From an uncultured Christensenella sp. (GTDB lineage: Bacteria; Bacillota; Clostridia; Christensenellales; Borkfalkiaceae), in the NCBI GenBank assembly GCA_910577875.1, contig CAJTNY010000035.1, positions 1-11,294 on the forward strand: a stretch of DNA of 11,294 nt, written 5' to 3'. Below, piece by piece: positions 1 through 8,233 of the stretch. Within the stretch, counting starts at the first letter, position 1. Every line of letters begins with the position of its first letter. The translations under genes and the position numbers were made by a program. The notes below the pieces were generated by a model. That model was not told the origin of the DNA. It saw nothing but the letters and a program-made list of their open reading frames with translations, and did not search any database.

Positions 1-11
1 CCCCCCCCCCC
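1..11. other. Homopolymer C run at window edge
   Basis: The window opens with 11 consecutive C residues, unlike anything else in this AT-rich intergenic sequence. Its position at the extreme end suggests a contig edge or a poly-G read artefact rather than biology. Bases 12-38 after it hold no feature that I can see. Confidence 0.6.
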
Positions 12-38
12 GAGATTTTTTGTCAAGTATTTATATCT

Positions 39-68
39 AAAAAAGGACGGAAAATCCGTCCTTTTTTT
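39..68 (-). terminator. Rho-independent terminator after uppP (bidirectional)
   Basis: A perfect 7-bp GC-rich stem (GGACGGA at 45-51, TCCGTCC at 55-61) with a 3-nt loop is flanked by A6 (39-44) and T7 (62-68). Read on the minus strand, the stem is followed by six U residues, so it should end the operon that finishes with uppP. The A/T tracts extend the pairing, and the plus-strand reading also ends in seven U, so it could stop transcription from both sides. The A tract on the minus strand includes the uppP stop codon (67-69). Confidence 0.9.
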
Positions 69-891
69 ATACCGTTATTTTAAATAAACCACAGCATTGC
101 AATACTACGCAGGTTATCGCAAGCAGAACGAGATACAGACTAAACCATTTATAATTTGCTTTCTGAATAGCTTTAAGCATTACCTTTACCGCAAAAAGTC
201 CGACTAATGCTGAAATGATAAATCCTAACGCTATACACCAGCCGTAATTCGCACCGTTATCTATAAAGTCCTGCTGAATTTCGCCTTTTACAAGTCCCTT
301 TATGAGAGAGTAGACGAAACTGCCCAAAATCACGGGGATACTCATTAAAAACGAGAATTTAGCGATATCCTCGCTCTTACCTCCCGCAAGCGTTCCCGCG
401 CAAATCGTGGAGCCGCTTCTCGAAATTCCCGGGAGTACCGCAACTGCCTGTGCCAAACCCATAGGTATTATCGTACGCCAGCACAGTGGAAGCTCGTTTT
501 TCCTTTTCTTCGCAATCATTTCCGTGGCAAACAGCACGGAAGCCGTTATGAAGAAAAATACCGCAAGCAAAACCCCGATATATTCAAAATTCTGTCCCCA
601 ACCGTCGATGATATCTTCGAGCAAAAACCCGACAATTGCCGCGGGAACCGACGCTATCACAAGAAAACCGAACGTATGAAAGGGTTTTTTGAACAGTGCC
701 AGAATATCGCGCCAAAATACTACGCAAACTGCAACAAGCGTACCGAGATGCAGAATTATATTGAAAAACAGTCCGCCTTCGCTTATTCCGAATATCCTTT
801 GCAGGAATACCAAATGTCCGCTTGATGATACGGGCAAAAACTCCGTAAGTCCCTGTGTTAAGCCAAGGACGGCTGCTTGCCAAGGTTCCAT
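67..891 (-). CDS. uppP: Undecaprenyl-diphosphatase (UppP/BacA family)
   Basis: This is an integral membrane phosphatase that converts undecaprenyl diphosphate to undecaprenyl phosphate, recycling the lipid carrier of peptidoglycan and other envelope polymers; the family also confers bacitracin tolerance. The 274-aa length is normal. Both family signatures are visible: QGLTEFLPVSSSGH at residues 13-26, with the acidic motif and His26, and PGISRSGST at 154-162, with the likely catalytic Arg158. Several hydrophobic helices fill the rest (about 44-63, 72-92, 103-121, 180-200, 216-236, 250-268). The ATG directly follows the stop of the upstream lipoprotein gene (TAAATG, no spacer) with only a weak purine stretch before it, so translation is probably coupled. 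The stop codon lies in the A tract of the terminator. The identification is secure from the motifs. Confidence 0.97.
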   Translation of the reverse strand: MEPWQAAVLGLTQGLTEFLPVSSSGHLVFLQRIFGISEGGLFFNIILHLGTLVAVCVVFWRDILALFKKPFHTFGFLVIASVPAAIVGFLLEDIIDGWGQNFEYIGVLLAVFFFITASVLFATEMIAKKRKNELPLCWRTIIPMGLAQAVAVLPGISRSGSTICAGTLAGGKSEDIAKFSFLMSIPVILGSFVYSLIKGLVKGEIQQDFIDNGANYGWCIALGFIISALVGLFAVKVMLKAIQKANYKWFSLYLVLLAITCVVLQCCGLFKITV

Positions 892-3099
892 TTACTCTTC
901 GTTTTTCAAATCGAGCAAGTCCTGATACCTCTTCTGATATTTGACTACCGATTCGTTTTCCTTTTTGAAATCATTGATTATTTTTGTACGGCGGGTAGTA
1001 TTGACGTCGTTTATGTCGTTGCCTTTTATCCACTCGAAGAACAGATTTTCGAAAGTTCCTTCATCGTCGACTCTGCTCCAATTTGGAGTTTTGTAAGTTT
1101 CGCCGCCATCCGACGAATTGTTGTCGAATACGCTAGTTACATAAATCAGATGCCAACCGTAATCGCCTGCACAGACCGTAAACGCGCCTGCGCCGTTGCT
1201 GATTGCAAGTTTTGCCGCATACTCGAATTCTTTTACGTAATTGGTTTCATAAGCCGAAACGGTGTAGCCCGCGTACTGGGAAAGGACGCTCGTATCCGTC
1301 GTATACGCAAATTGCAGTTCGTTGACGGCGCTCATAGCTTTGTACTGTTTGGACGCAGTGTTATTTGCATAGAACAAATCTCTGTTATCAAAACCGCCCA
1401 AATCAACTTTACCGTAAGCATACAGGAATTTGGTATAATCTATTTCTTCCTTTTCTTCGTCTTTATAGAAGTTAAGATTATATTTATCATTGCCTGCGCC
1501 GTAATAATTCGCGGTCTTGTTTATCTCAACATTATCTCCGCCGAGTACGTAGTTAATATATGCCGAGAATTCGTCGAGCATACCGTCGATAGTGAGTTTC
1601 TCGCCTAAAAGCGTGTAACTTCCGTCGTCATTTTCGAAAACTTTACCGTTATACGAGTATCTTCCGTCATAAGCTTGAAGTTTTTTGTATCTTGCACCTT
1701 CTCCACTGTCGGTGAGATTCCCCTCGAAGAACAGATAACCGCTGTCCGAGTTAGCGTTATGATAATAATCGGTTATACCGCTTTCGCTCGCTTTGAAGCT
1801 GTAATCGGTCGCGCCGTTGAACCAAGCCGAACGCTGGTCCTCGGTTTCAATCCTTTCAAGAAGTTTATTTCTTTCGTTATAATAGAAGTTATCTTCGCCG
1901 TCCTGGCTTAAAATGCTTTTAAGTCCGTTGAGTTCTGCGGTCTGTTTAGCGTTGAACGGAAGGAGAATATTATATACGAAACCGAATCTGCCGTAATTGA
2001 CGTTGCTGTAACCGTCTATTGTGCCTTCGAGTTCATTGTCGTCGGAAGTTTCGGGACTGTACAGAAGGAAAGAGTTCGACGCCATACTTCCCATAGCCGT
2101 TTCGAAAGCGGAACCAGTTTTATAGCTGTCTTTCTGGTCGGCCAATAGTTCTTCGTAACGGTTCTGTATATAATTGTTTTGTAAAAGCTTTTCTCTCTGC
2201 TGTTCTTCATAAATATCGAAATATTTATTGATTACGCAAGATTCGAGCTGGGTTACGTATTCTTCTTCGAGATAGCTCAATGAATTTACATTTTTGAGAT
2301 TGCCTTTTTCGTCTTCTTCCGTTATAAGGTCGTTATCTTTAAGGTTTTTCAAAAACGCGTTGTACGCCTTAATTCTCGTTGCTCTCGTCGTTCCTTCAAG
2401 AGCGTCTTCCTCGTAAGCGCCGCTGTTGGATAAAAGGTTGTTGAACCCTTCTCCTTCGAAGCCTGTATATATATTGTAATTAAGACTGTTGTCCTTTCTG
2501 GGATAGTAGTCGTCCTGTTCGGTTTCGAGATTGACCGGAGTGGTACGGGTTTCCGTGCCTTTGTACTCGTCTTCGTCTTCAATGACCGTCTTTTCGGAAT
2601 TGTCTATCGCTTTATTTACGGACGAATAAAGCTTGTACTTTGCAAGATTCTCATCATCTTCGTCGAGGAGATACTCGTATTTTTCGCGCAAAGTCTTAAA
2701 AGATTTGAACTCTTCGAGCGCACCTGAATCACTTTCCGCTTTGATTTCAAGAAGAGCCATAGTCGAATACTGGACAAGCACGGCATTCTCGATAAGCGAG
2801 TCCATAAGCATATTGAAAGTTTCCTCGTAAGACTTTCCGTTCTGAACCAACGAATAGCCGACGTTGAGGAAATAAGAAACCAAATCTTTTTTATAAATAG
2901 AGGTTTCGCCGCTTATAGCGCCTTTATAATCCGAAAGACCGCTTTCGCCGAAGTTTTTTGATTTAGTGATGTCGACCGTAGCTATTTCCTGAGCCATATC
3001 CTTCTTATTGTCGGAGGATACAAGCGAGCAACCCGCAAAGGTCGCCGTCAAAGCCATACAAGAAGCCATTACAGCCGCTGCAATTGTTTTTTTCTTCAT
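892..3099 (-). CDS. Large foldase-like lipoprotein with degenerate, split parvulin (PrsA/SurA-like) region
   Basis: This is a predicted exported lipoprotein of 735 aa. The N-terminus has MKKK, a hydrophobic stretch and a lipobox ending FAGC, with Cys24 as the likely lipidated residue. Residues 67-115 resemble the SurA/PrsA N-terminal chaperone helices (a YKKDLVSYFL segment, then a DSLIENAVLVQYS helix). Residues 375-382 (VYNILLPF) look like the first parvulin strand, where families usually have HIL; here Asn replaces His. The closing parvulin strand appears only at about 645-654 (GDYGWHLIYV), so a domain of about 95 residues seems split by a long acidic, Tyr/Asn-rich insert. PrsA proteins are usually about 280-350 aa, so this one is twice the size. 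A secretion foldase role is inferred; prolyl isomerase activity is doubtful. The ATG at 3099 is chosen because CAGGAG (3108-3113) sits 8 nt upstream. A longer frame to 3144 would start inside the -10 box. The gene abuts uppP and follows mfd, as foldase genes do in many clostridia. Confidence 0.8.
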   Translation of the reverse strand: MKKKTIAAAVMASCMALTATFAGCSLVSSDNKKDMAQEIATVDITKSKNFGESGLSDYKGAISGETSIYKKDLVSYFLNVGYSLVQNGKSYEETFNMLMDSLIENAVLVQYSTMALLEIKAESDSGALEEFKSFKTLREKYEYLLDEDDENLAKYKLYSSVNKAIDNSEKTVIEDEDEYKGTETRTTPVNLETEQDDYYPRKDNSLNYNIYTGFEGEGFNNLLSNSGAYEEDALEGTTRATRIKAYNAFLKNLKDNDLITEEDEKGNLKNVNSLSYLEEEYVTQLESCVINKYFDIYEEQQREKLLQNNYIQNRYEELLADQKDSYKTGSAFETAMGSMASNSFLLYSPETSDDNELEGTIDGYSNVNYGRFGFVYNILLPFNAKQTAELNGLKSILSQDGEDNFYYNERNKLLERIETEDQRSAWFNGATDYSFKASESGITDYYHNANSDSGYLFFEGNLTDSGEGARYKKLQAYDGRYSYNGKVFENDDGSYTLLGEKLTIDGMLDEFSAYINYVLGGDNVEINKTANYYGAGNDKYNLNFYKDEEKEEIDYTKFLYAYGKVDLGGFDNRDLFYANNTASKQYKAMSAVNELQFAYTTDTSVLSQYAGYTVSAYETNYVKEFEYAAKLAISNGAGAFTVCAGDYGWHLIYVTSVFDNNSSDGGETYKTPNWSRVDDEGTFENLFFEWIKGNDINDVNTTRRTKIINDFKKENESVVKYQKRYQDLLDLKNEE

Positions 3100-3107
3100 A
3101 AAGTTAT

Positions 3108-3113
3108 CTCCTG
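3108..3113 (-). promoter_or_regulatory. Ribosome binding site of the lipoprotein gene
   Basis: CAGGAG on the minus strand is 8 nt before the ATG at 3099. It decides the start against the upstream in-frame ATG at 3144, which has no such site. Confidence 0.8.
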
Positions 3114-3143
3114 CCTGTAAAAGCCGATAAAATACCAAGAACA

Positions 3144-3172
3144 ATTATATAATATTTGGTAGGGTTTAGCAA
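3144..3172 (-). promoter_or_regulatory. Sigma-A-type promoter for lipoprotein–uppP
   Basis: On the minus strand, TTGCTA (3167-3172) and a perfect TATAAT (3144-3149) are separated by exactly 17 nt. Predicted transcription start is near 3137, giving a leader of about 38 nt that carries the CAGGAG site. The promoter lies in the 89-bp gap after mfd. I see no hairpin terminator in that gap, so read-through from mfd and independent expression are both likely. Confidence 0.75.
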
Positions 3173-3188
3173 ATCATTTTAACGGAAT

Positions 3189-6100
3189 TTATGTAAAACT
3201 TACGGCAAATTTTAAAAATTTTGTCATTTCGAGCATAGTTTTCGCCGGATTATTGTGCGGAGTGAAAACTATCAGAGGTACTTTTGCCATCGAAAGCTTT
3301 ACTCTGCCCGAATATTTTTCCAAAGAAGCTTTAAGTCTTTCATCCTTTAAAGAGTTTATCGACGGAAGTTCCAAGGCGCCGGCTTTGCCGTCAACCGAAA
3401 TTTTTTTTACGTTGAATTTCGCCGCATACGATTTCAGGACCGCGATTATGAGAAGGTTTAAAACCTCGTCGGGCATAGGTCCGTAATTGTCCTCAATCGA
3501 AAGACATACGCGTTTATAGTCTTCGACCGTTCTTATTTCGGCTATCTGTTTATAGCAGTCCATTCTGCCCGCGTTCGATTCGACGTAAGTTTCGGGAATA
3601 TACGCCGTCGCCTTGACGTCGAGTTCGGCAGTAAACGAACTTTCACCCGTAAGCTCTTCTTTGAGAAGCTTCGAGTACAGTTCGTAACCGACCTTGTCCA
3701 TATGTCCGTGCTGTTCCGCGCCGAGCACGTTTCCTGCGCCTCTTATCTCCAAATCGCGCATTGCGACTTTGAAACCGGAACCGAGTTCAGTAAACTGCAT
3801 AATCGCTTTCAACCGCTCAGCCGCATCCGAAGTCAGTACTTTTTCGGGCTTGAACGTGAAATACGCTTGCGCAAGACGCGAACCCCTACCTACTCTGCCG
3901 CGGAGCTGATAAAGCTGTGAAATACCGAGTCTGTCCGCGTCTATGACTATAATAGTATTTGCGTTCGGAAGGTCGATTCCGTTTTCAATTATCGTTGTAG
4001 TGACGAGTATGTTTTTTTCTCCGCGGTAGAATGAGAACACGCTGTTTTCGAGCGCTTCTCTTTCCATCCTTCCGTGCGCGTAACAAATTCTGCCTTCGGG
4101 TATTATCTCAGCTATTCTGCCCGCGAAAGACGAAATTGTTTCCACTCTGTTATACAGAATAAACACCTGCCCTCCGCGCGAAAGCTCCCTTATACATGCG
4201 TCGCGTATCAGAGTTTCAGTTTCCTCTACGACGTAAGTCTGCACAGGAAGTCTTTTGCTCGGAGGAGTGTTAATAGTACTTATATCCCTTATACCCGCGA
4301 GCGACAAATGAAGCGTGCGAGGTATCGGCGTCGCCGTCATCGTCAGGCAGTCGACGTTGCTTTTTACGTTTTTTATCTTCTCCTTGTGTTCGACGCCGAA
4401 ACGCTGTTCCTCATCGAGCACCAAAAGTCCCAAATCGTAAAATTTAACGTCGTCCGACAACAGGCGGTGCGTTCCGATAATAAAATCTATATCGCCGTTT
4501 TTAAGTCTTTTTAGAGTTTCAGCCTGCTGCTTCTGCGTTTTGAAACGGTTGAGTTTCTCGACCTTTACGCCGAAATCTTTGAAACGCTCCAAAGCCGTAT
4601 TGAAATGCTGTTCGCAAAGCACCGTGCCCGGACACATCAAAGCCGCCTGCTTACCGCCGAGTATGCAAAGATAAACCGCACGGAGCGCGACTTCCGTCTT
4701 GCCGTAACCGACGTCGCCGCATAGCAGTCTATCCATAACTTTATCGGAACACATGTCCGATTTAATCTCTTCTATCGAAACGAGCTGGTCGGGCGTTTCT
4801 TCATAGGAAAACGCGTCCTCGAATTCCTGCATCATAACAGCGTGTTCGGGGAAGCGGAAGCCTTTCTTTTCTCCGCGCTCGGCATAAAGTTTTTTGAGAT
4901 CGAAAGAAAGTTCGTGTATCGACCTTTTTACCCTTTCCTTTATTCTGTCGAAATCCGCTCCGCCTATTCTTGAAAGCGCGGGATTGCTTTCTCCGACGTA
5001 TTTGGACAGAACGTCCATTTGTTCTACGGGAACGTACAAAACGTCGCCGCCCTTATACTCTATGGCTATGTATTCTTTGATTCCGTCAGTCGTTTCGATT
5101 TTTTTCGTGCCCGTAATTCTACCGACGCCGTGTTTTTCGTGGACGGCATAATCACCTATTTCAGGGGCGGAAAACATATCTCCTCGCTTTTTACGGATGC
5201 GTTTCGTCGTGAGCTTAGTGTATAAATCTCCGCTGCCCAAAATCACGAGTTTGCTTTCGTGGATAATCAGACCGTGGGTCATTTCTTCCGAAGTAATCGA
5301 AATTCCGTGCAATGCTTCGAGGCGATCGGGAACGGGATACAAGGGGAAATATTCGTCGTTCAAAATTTCGGCAAGACGCTCCGTACGCTGTAAACCGCCC
5401 GTAAACACAAGTATTCTGTAACCGTTAGAAAGCCAGTTTTTAACGTCCGTAACGAGCTGCGGCATAGCGTTGAGATACGAAGGCGCGGGTGTTGAATTGA
5501 AATTGAAAGTCTTTAACGGACGAAAAAACTGCGTTCCCGAAGTAAACGTCTGAACCGCGAGCGCGCGGAAGTTTTTAAATTTTTCCATCAGATATTCGGG
5601 CGGGACGAGCTGGCTCACTGAAAAATCAAACGCCTCCCCGCCTTTTTTAAGTTCGCGAACACGTTCCGTGTGTTCTTTGTAAATTCCGTTGATTCTGTCG
5701 TTTATCAGTTTGCACTCGTCGAAAATCACGAGCGTGTCTTTTCCGAGTAAATCGAAAACGGTACAGGAATTTTCCAGCAAAGGCAGTACAAACGAAGCTC
5801 CCGCAAACGGCGCTCCCGTTTCCAATTTCGAAATAATATCGTCCGCGATTGATTTCGCGCGCTTGAAAGAAGCGGAATCGGGACAGTTTTTAAGACTTTC
5901 GGACAGTTTGATTTTGAGATTTTTAACTTCATCTGCGCGGTATACCGCGTCCGTCGCGCATATAATATCGACCGAGCCTACCTCTTCAAGCCTTTCTCCG
6001 CTCACCGAATCGTAAGGGCGGATTCTCTCGACGGTATCGCCGAAAAAATCTATGCGGACGGGATTGTCGCAGTTTACGGGATATACGTCGAGTATATCTC

Positions 6101-6602
6101 CGCGCACGGCGAAAGCGCCTTTGCTCTCGACCGAATATTCACGCGTGTAACCCATCTGAACGAGTTTTTTCGGTAAAGATGAATAATCGTATTCTCCGCC
6201 CGTCTTTAAACTTATCCTATCGGTTGACGACGGAAAAAGTTGCATTAAAGCTTCCGCATCGCACACCGTTATATCCGCGCCGTTCAGCATACCGTCGACA
6301 GCCGAAAGTCTTCTGTACAGCGCGTCCTTCGATAGCGCATCCTTATACAAAATAACTTCGTCTTTGGCAGGCAGAAGCACGCAGTTTTTACCCGACAGCG
6401 CGGAAACGGACGCATATGCTTTGCCTGCTGAAATCGCATCTGCGGCAATATAAAGAACTTTATACTCCGAAAGGCAAGCCAACAGATATTTATGCGCATC
6501 AGAAACGCCGAAAACCGCCGTCGGCGTACCGAGGCGGAGTTCGTTTCCGAGAGCGGGATAATTCCCGCCTAAATTTTTAAAAGTGAAAAAGCTGTCTTTC
6601 AT
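3189..6602 (-). CDS. mfd: Transcription-repair coupling factor Mfd
   Basis: Mfd is an ATP-driven DNA translocase that pushes stalled RNA polymerase off damaged templates and recruits UvrA. The 1137-aa protein is close to full family length. Order of domains: UvrB-like module (about 1-330, with the EGxFAVRGD-like stretch KGAFAVRGDILDVYP at 161-175), a central linker region, the CarD-like RNA polymerase interaction domain (about 482-540, GDYAVHEKHGVGRI), the SF2 helicase core (about 570-950) with Walker A GDVGYGKTE (629-637), DEEQ (730-733), TATPIPRT (756-763) and QLRGRVGRG (899-907), the translocation motif LEIRGAGNVLGAEQHGH (951-967), and a C-terminal UvrA-masking domain (about 1000-1137). 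The ATG follows the pth stop directly (TGAATG) with no clear Shine-Dalgarno, which suggests translational coupling to pth. The pth–mfd order matches many Firmicutes; the small gene fin (yabK), present between them in Bacillus, is absent. Confidence 0.98.
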   Translation of the reverse strand: MKDSFFTFKNLGGNYPALGNELRLGTPTAVFGVSDAHKYLLACLSEYKVLYIAADAISAGKAYASVSALSGKNCVLLPAKDEVILYKDALSKDALYRRLSAVDGMLNGADITVCDAEALMQLFPSSTDRISLKTGGEYDYSSLPKKLVQMGYTREYSVESKGAFAVRGDILDVYPVNCDNPVRIDFFGDTVERIRPYDSVSGERLEEVGSVDIICATDAVYRADEVKNLKIKLSESLKNCPDSASFKRAKSIADDIISKLETGAPFAGASFVLPLLENSCTVFDLLGKDTLVIFDECKLINDRINGIYKEHTERVRELKKGGEAFDFSVSQLVPPEYLMEKFKNFRALAVQTFTSGTQFFRPLKTFNFNSTPAPSYLNAMPQLVTDVKNWLSNGYRILVFTGGLQRTERLAEILNDEYFPLYPVPDRLEALHGISITSEEMTHGLIIHESKLVILGSGDLYTKLTTKRIRKKRGDMFSAPEIGDYAVHEKHGVGRITGTKKIETTDGIKEYIAIEYKGGDVLYVPVEQMDVLSKYVGESNPALSRIGGADFDRIKERVKRSIHELSFDLKKLYAERGEKKGFRFPEHAVMMQEFEDAFSYEETPDQLVSIEEIKSDMCSDKVMDRLLCGDVGYGKTEVALRAVYLCILGGKQAALMCPGTVLCEQHFNTALERFKDFGVKVEKLNRFKTQKQQAETLKRLKNGDIDFIIGTHRLLSDDVKFYDLGLLVLDEEQRFGVEHKEKIKNVKSNVDCLTMTATPIPRTLHLSLAGIRDISTINTPPSKRLPVQTYVVEETETLIRDACIRELSRGGQVFILYNRVETISSFAGRIAEIIPEGRICYAHGRMEREALENSVFSFYRGEKNILVTTTIIENGIDLPNANTIIVIDADRLGISQLYQLRGRVGRGSRLAQAYFTFKPEKVLTSDAAERLKAIMQFTELGSGFKVAMRDLEIRGAGNVLGAEQHGHMDKVGYELYSKLLKEELTGESSFTAELDVKATAYIPETYVESNAGRMDCYKQIAEIRTVEDYKRVCLSIEDNYGPMPDEVLNLLIIAVLKSYAAKFNVKKISVDGKAGALELPSINSLKDERLKASLEKYSGRVKLSMAKVPLIVFTPHNNPAKTMLEMTKFLKFAVSFT

Positions 6603-7166
6603 TCAACCGTTAAATTCCGTCATTACTTTTTCAACGGGTTCACCTTTAGAAAGAGCTATAGCCGCATCCGCCGCTCTACGGCAGGCGGAAATAAAAAGCT
6701 CGTAGTCGTCTTTTTTTACTTCCGAAAGAACGTAATTGATTATAGGTATATTTATTTCGCTGTCGCGAATCCCTATTCTTATACGCGCGAAAGCGGACGT
6801 TCCGATTTCGGCGATTACCGAACGCATACCGTTATGAGTGCCGGCGCTGCCGGAAGGACGGATTCTTACCGAACCTTTGGGAATATCGTAATCGTCGTAT
6901 ATAATTACAAGGTCGTCTGCCGAAGCGCGGTATTTTGAAAGGAGCTGTTTCACCGCTCTCCCGCTGTTATTCATATATGTTACGGGACGGGCGAGTATTA
7001 TTTTTTCCCCGTTCGCATTGGCCTCGGCGACAAATGCTTCACATTCTTTCTTTTTGAACTTTACGCCGAGTTTATCGGCAACGTCGCCGACGGCGATATA
7101 ACCCATATTATGAAAAGTCTTTAAATATTTTTCTTCGGGATTTCCGAGACCTACGATTATTTTCAT
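6603..7166 (-). CDS. pth: Peptidyl-tRNA hydrolase
   Basis: This cytoplasmic esterase cleaves peptidyl-tRNAs dropped from ribosomes and so recycles tRNA. At 187 aa it has the usual length. It starts with GLGNP (6-10), followed by the catalytic His19 in TFHN (most relatives have TRHN). It continues with YMNNSG (64-69), which holds the substrate-contacting Asn, then YDDYDIP (90-96) with the acidic catalytic partner, and GSAGTHNG (106-113), where the family commonly has GGHNG. The substitutions are conservative in position and all catalytic residues remain, so the enzyme should be active. The ATG at 7166 has AAAGGA five nt upstream. A 63-bp gap with a hairpin separates it from prs. The stop codon touches the mfd start. 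Confidence 0.97.
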   Translation of the reverse strand: MKIIVGLGNPEEKYLKTFHNMGYIAVGDVADKLGVKFKKKECEAFVAEANANGEKIILARPVTYMNNSGRAVKQLLSKYRASADDLVIIYDDYDIPKGSVRIRPSGSAGTHNGMRSVIAEIGTSAFARIRIGIRDSEINIPIINYVLSEVKKDDYELFISACRRAADAAIALSKGEPVEKVMTEFNG

Positions 7167-7171
7167 TGCCG

Positions 7172-7177
7172 TCCTTT
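7172..7177 (-). promoter_or_regulatory. Ribosome binding site of pth
   Basis: AAAGGA on the minus strand lies 5 nt before the pth ATG at 7166. It also lies just downstream of the prs–pth hairpin (7184-7207), so the hairpin leaves it accessible. Confidence 0.65.
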
Positions 7178-7183
7178 AAACTA

Positions 7184-7207
7184 AACGCCACAGCTGGCTG
7201 CGGCATT
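7184..7207 (-). terminator. Intercistronic hairpin between prs and pth (weak terminator or processing site)
   Basis: On the minus-strand transcript, a 10-bp stem (7207-7198 with 7193-7184, including two G-U pairs) closes a 4-nt CCAG loop. It is followed by UUUAGUUU-type sequence rather than a clean U run. That makes it at best a partial terminator, lowering pth/mfd relative to prs. It could equally be an mRNA stability or cleavage element. Confidence 0.45.
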
Positions 7208-7229
7208 TCGGTTAATTGTTATATTAATT

Positions 7230-8177
7230 TTAATCGTATATTTTCGACATAGGTCTGTCGAGATAAACATTTTCGATTGCCGCCGCAAAAATCGGAGCCG
7301 TGGTAATCATTTTAAAGATGGGTAGCATCTTCTCTTTGGGGATATTGATAGTGTCGAGCATTGCGAGTTCGGTTATAGGCGAAGCCGCAAGTCTTTCGAT
7401 TGCGGGTCCCGAGAGAACGCCGTGCGAACAGCAGGCGTAAATTTCTTTCGCACCCGCTTCCTTCAAAGCTTTCGCGCCCTGAACTATAGTTCCCGCGGTA
7501 TCGATCATATCGTCTATCATAAGGCAGTTCTTGCCTTCTACGTCGCCGATTATATTCATAACTTCCATTACGTTTGCCTTGGGACGCCTTTTATCGATTA
7601 TAGCCATCTTTGCATCCATTTTCGCGGCAACCTTTCTTGCTCTGGCGACCGAACCGATGTCGGGAGAAACAACCACGAAATTATCGTCGACCTTAGGTTT
7701 GAAATGATTGTATAACGTAGGCCCGCCGACGAGGTTGTCCAAAGGTATATCGAAGAAACCCTGAATCTGTAAACAGTGCAAATCCATAGTGAGAACTCTG
7801 TCAGCGCCTGCGGACGTTATAAGATTGGCAACGAGTTTTGCCGTTATGGGTTCTCTCGAACGCGCTTTTCTGTCCTGACGCGCATAACCGAAATAAGGAA
7901 TAACGGCGGTAATTCTGCCCGCGCTGGCACGCTTTGCCGCGTCAATCATTATGAGAAGTTCCATAAGATTTGTATTTACGGGATAGCTTGTAGACTGAAT
8001 CAGGAAAACGTCTTTACCTCTTATCGATTCGTCGAAACGCACATAAATCTCTCCGTCGGAAAAGTGCGTAACTTCCATTTCGCCGAGCGAAGTATTAAGC
8101 CTTTCGGCTATCGCCTTTGCAAGCGGCATATTTGAATTACCTGAGAAAATTTTAATTTCGTTGCCGTGATTAATCAT
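7230..8177 (-). CDS. prs: Ribose-phosphate pyrophosphokinase (PRPP synthetase)
   Basis: This enzyme makes 5-phosphoribosyl-1-pyrophosphate from ribose 5-phosphate and ATP. PRPP feeds purine, pyrimidine, NAD, histidine and tryptophan synthesis. The protein has 315 aa, the normal class I length. Visible signatures are the ATP-binding stretch FGYARQDRK (96-104), the metal-binding MDLHCLQIQGFF (131-142), the flexible-loop/PP region VSPDIGSVARARK (170-182; relatives usually have GG where this has GS), and the PRPP-binding loop IDDMIDTAGT (221-230). The ATG at 8177 is preceded by GGAGG (8190-8194) at a rather long 12-nt spacing, and no in-frame start lies closer. Two tandem promoters and a palindrome lie upstream. 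It heads a prs–pth–mfd arrangement that is common in Firmicutes. Confidence 0.98.
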   Translation of the reverse strand: MINHGNEIKIFSGNSNMPLAKAIAERLNTSLGEMEVTHFSDGEIYVRFDESIRGKDVFLIQSTSYPVNTNLMELLIMIDAAKRASAGRITAVIPYFGYARQDRKARSREPITAKLVANLITSAGADRVLTMDLHCLQIQGFFDIPLDNLVGGPTLYNHFKPKVDDNFVVVSPDIGSVARARKVAAKMDAKMAIIDKRRPKANVMEVMNIIGDVEGKNCLMIDDMIDTAGTIVQGAKALKEAGAKEIYACCSHGVLSGPAIERLAASPITELAMLDTINIPKEKMLPIFKMITTAPIFAAAIENVYLDRPMSKIYD

Positions 8178-8189
8178 TTGGGTGTATAT

Positions 8190-8194
8190 CCTCC
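8190..8194 (-). promoter_or_regulatory. Ribosome binding site of prs, long spacing
   Basis: A strong GGAGG is 12 nt upstream of the prs ATG, compared with the usual 5-9 nt. No alternative in-frame start shortens the distance, so initiation may be somewhat reduced. Confidence 0.65.
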
Positions 8195-8233
8195 GATTTT
8201 ACTTTTGTATTAAATAAGACTTCTCCGCCTTTT

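Noticed and set aside
877..1608. A 243-codon open frame on the plus strand opposite the lipoprotein gene
   Set aside because: It lies antisense to a well-supported gene, has no recognisable domain and no clear ribosome site, and its hydrophobic composition is what an antisense reading of an acidic, Asn/Tyr-rich protein gives.
3100..3144. A longer N-terminus for the lipoprotein starting at 3144
   Set aside because: That ATG overlaps the predicted -10 box and would not be transcribed; the extra 15 residues also spoil a clean lipoprotein signal peptide that starts at 3099 behind a good ribosome site.
4074..4514. A 146-codon open frame on the plus strand inside mfd
   Set aside because: It is antisense to the conserved helicase core, with a low-complexity basic translation and no motif; it is a shadow of mfd codon use.
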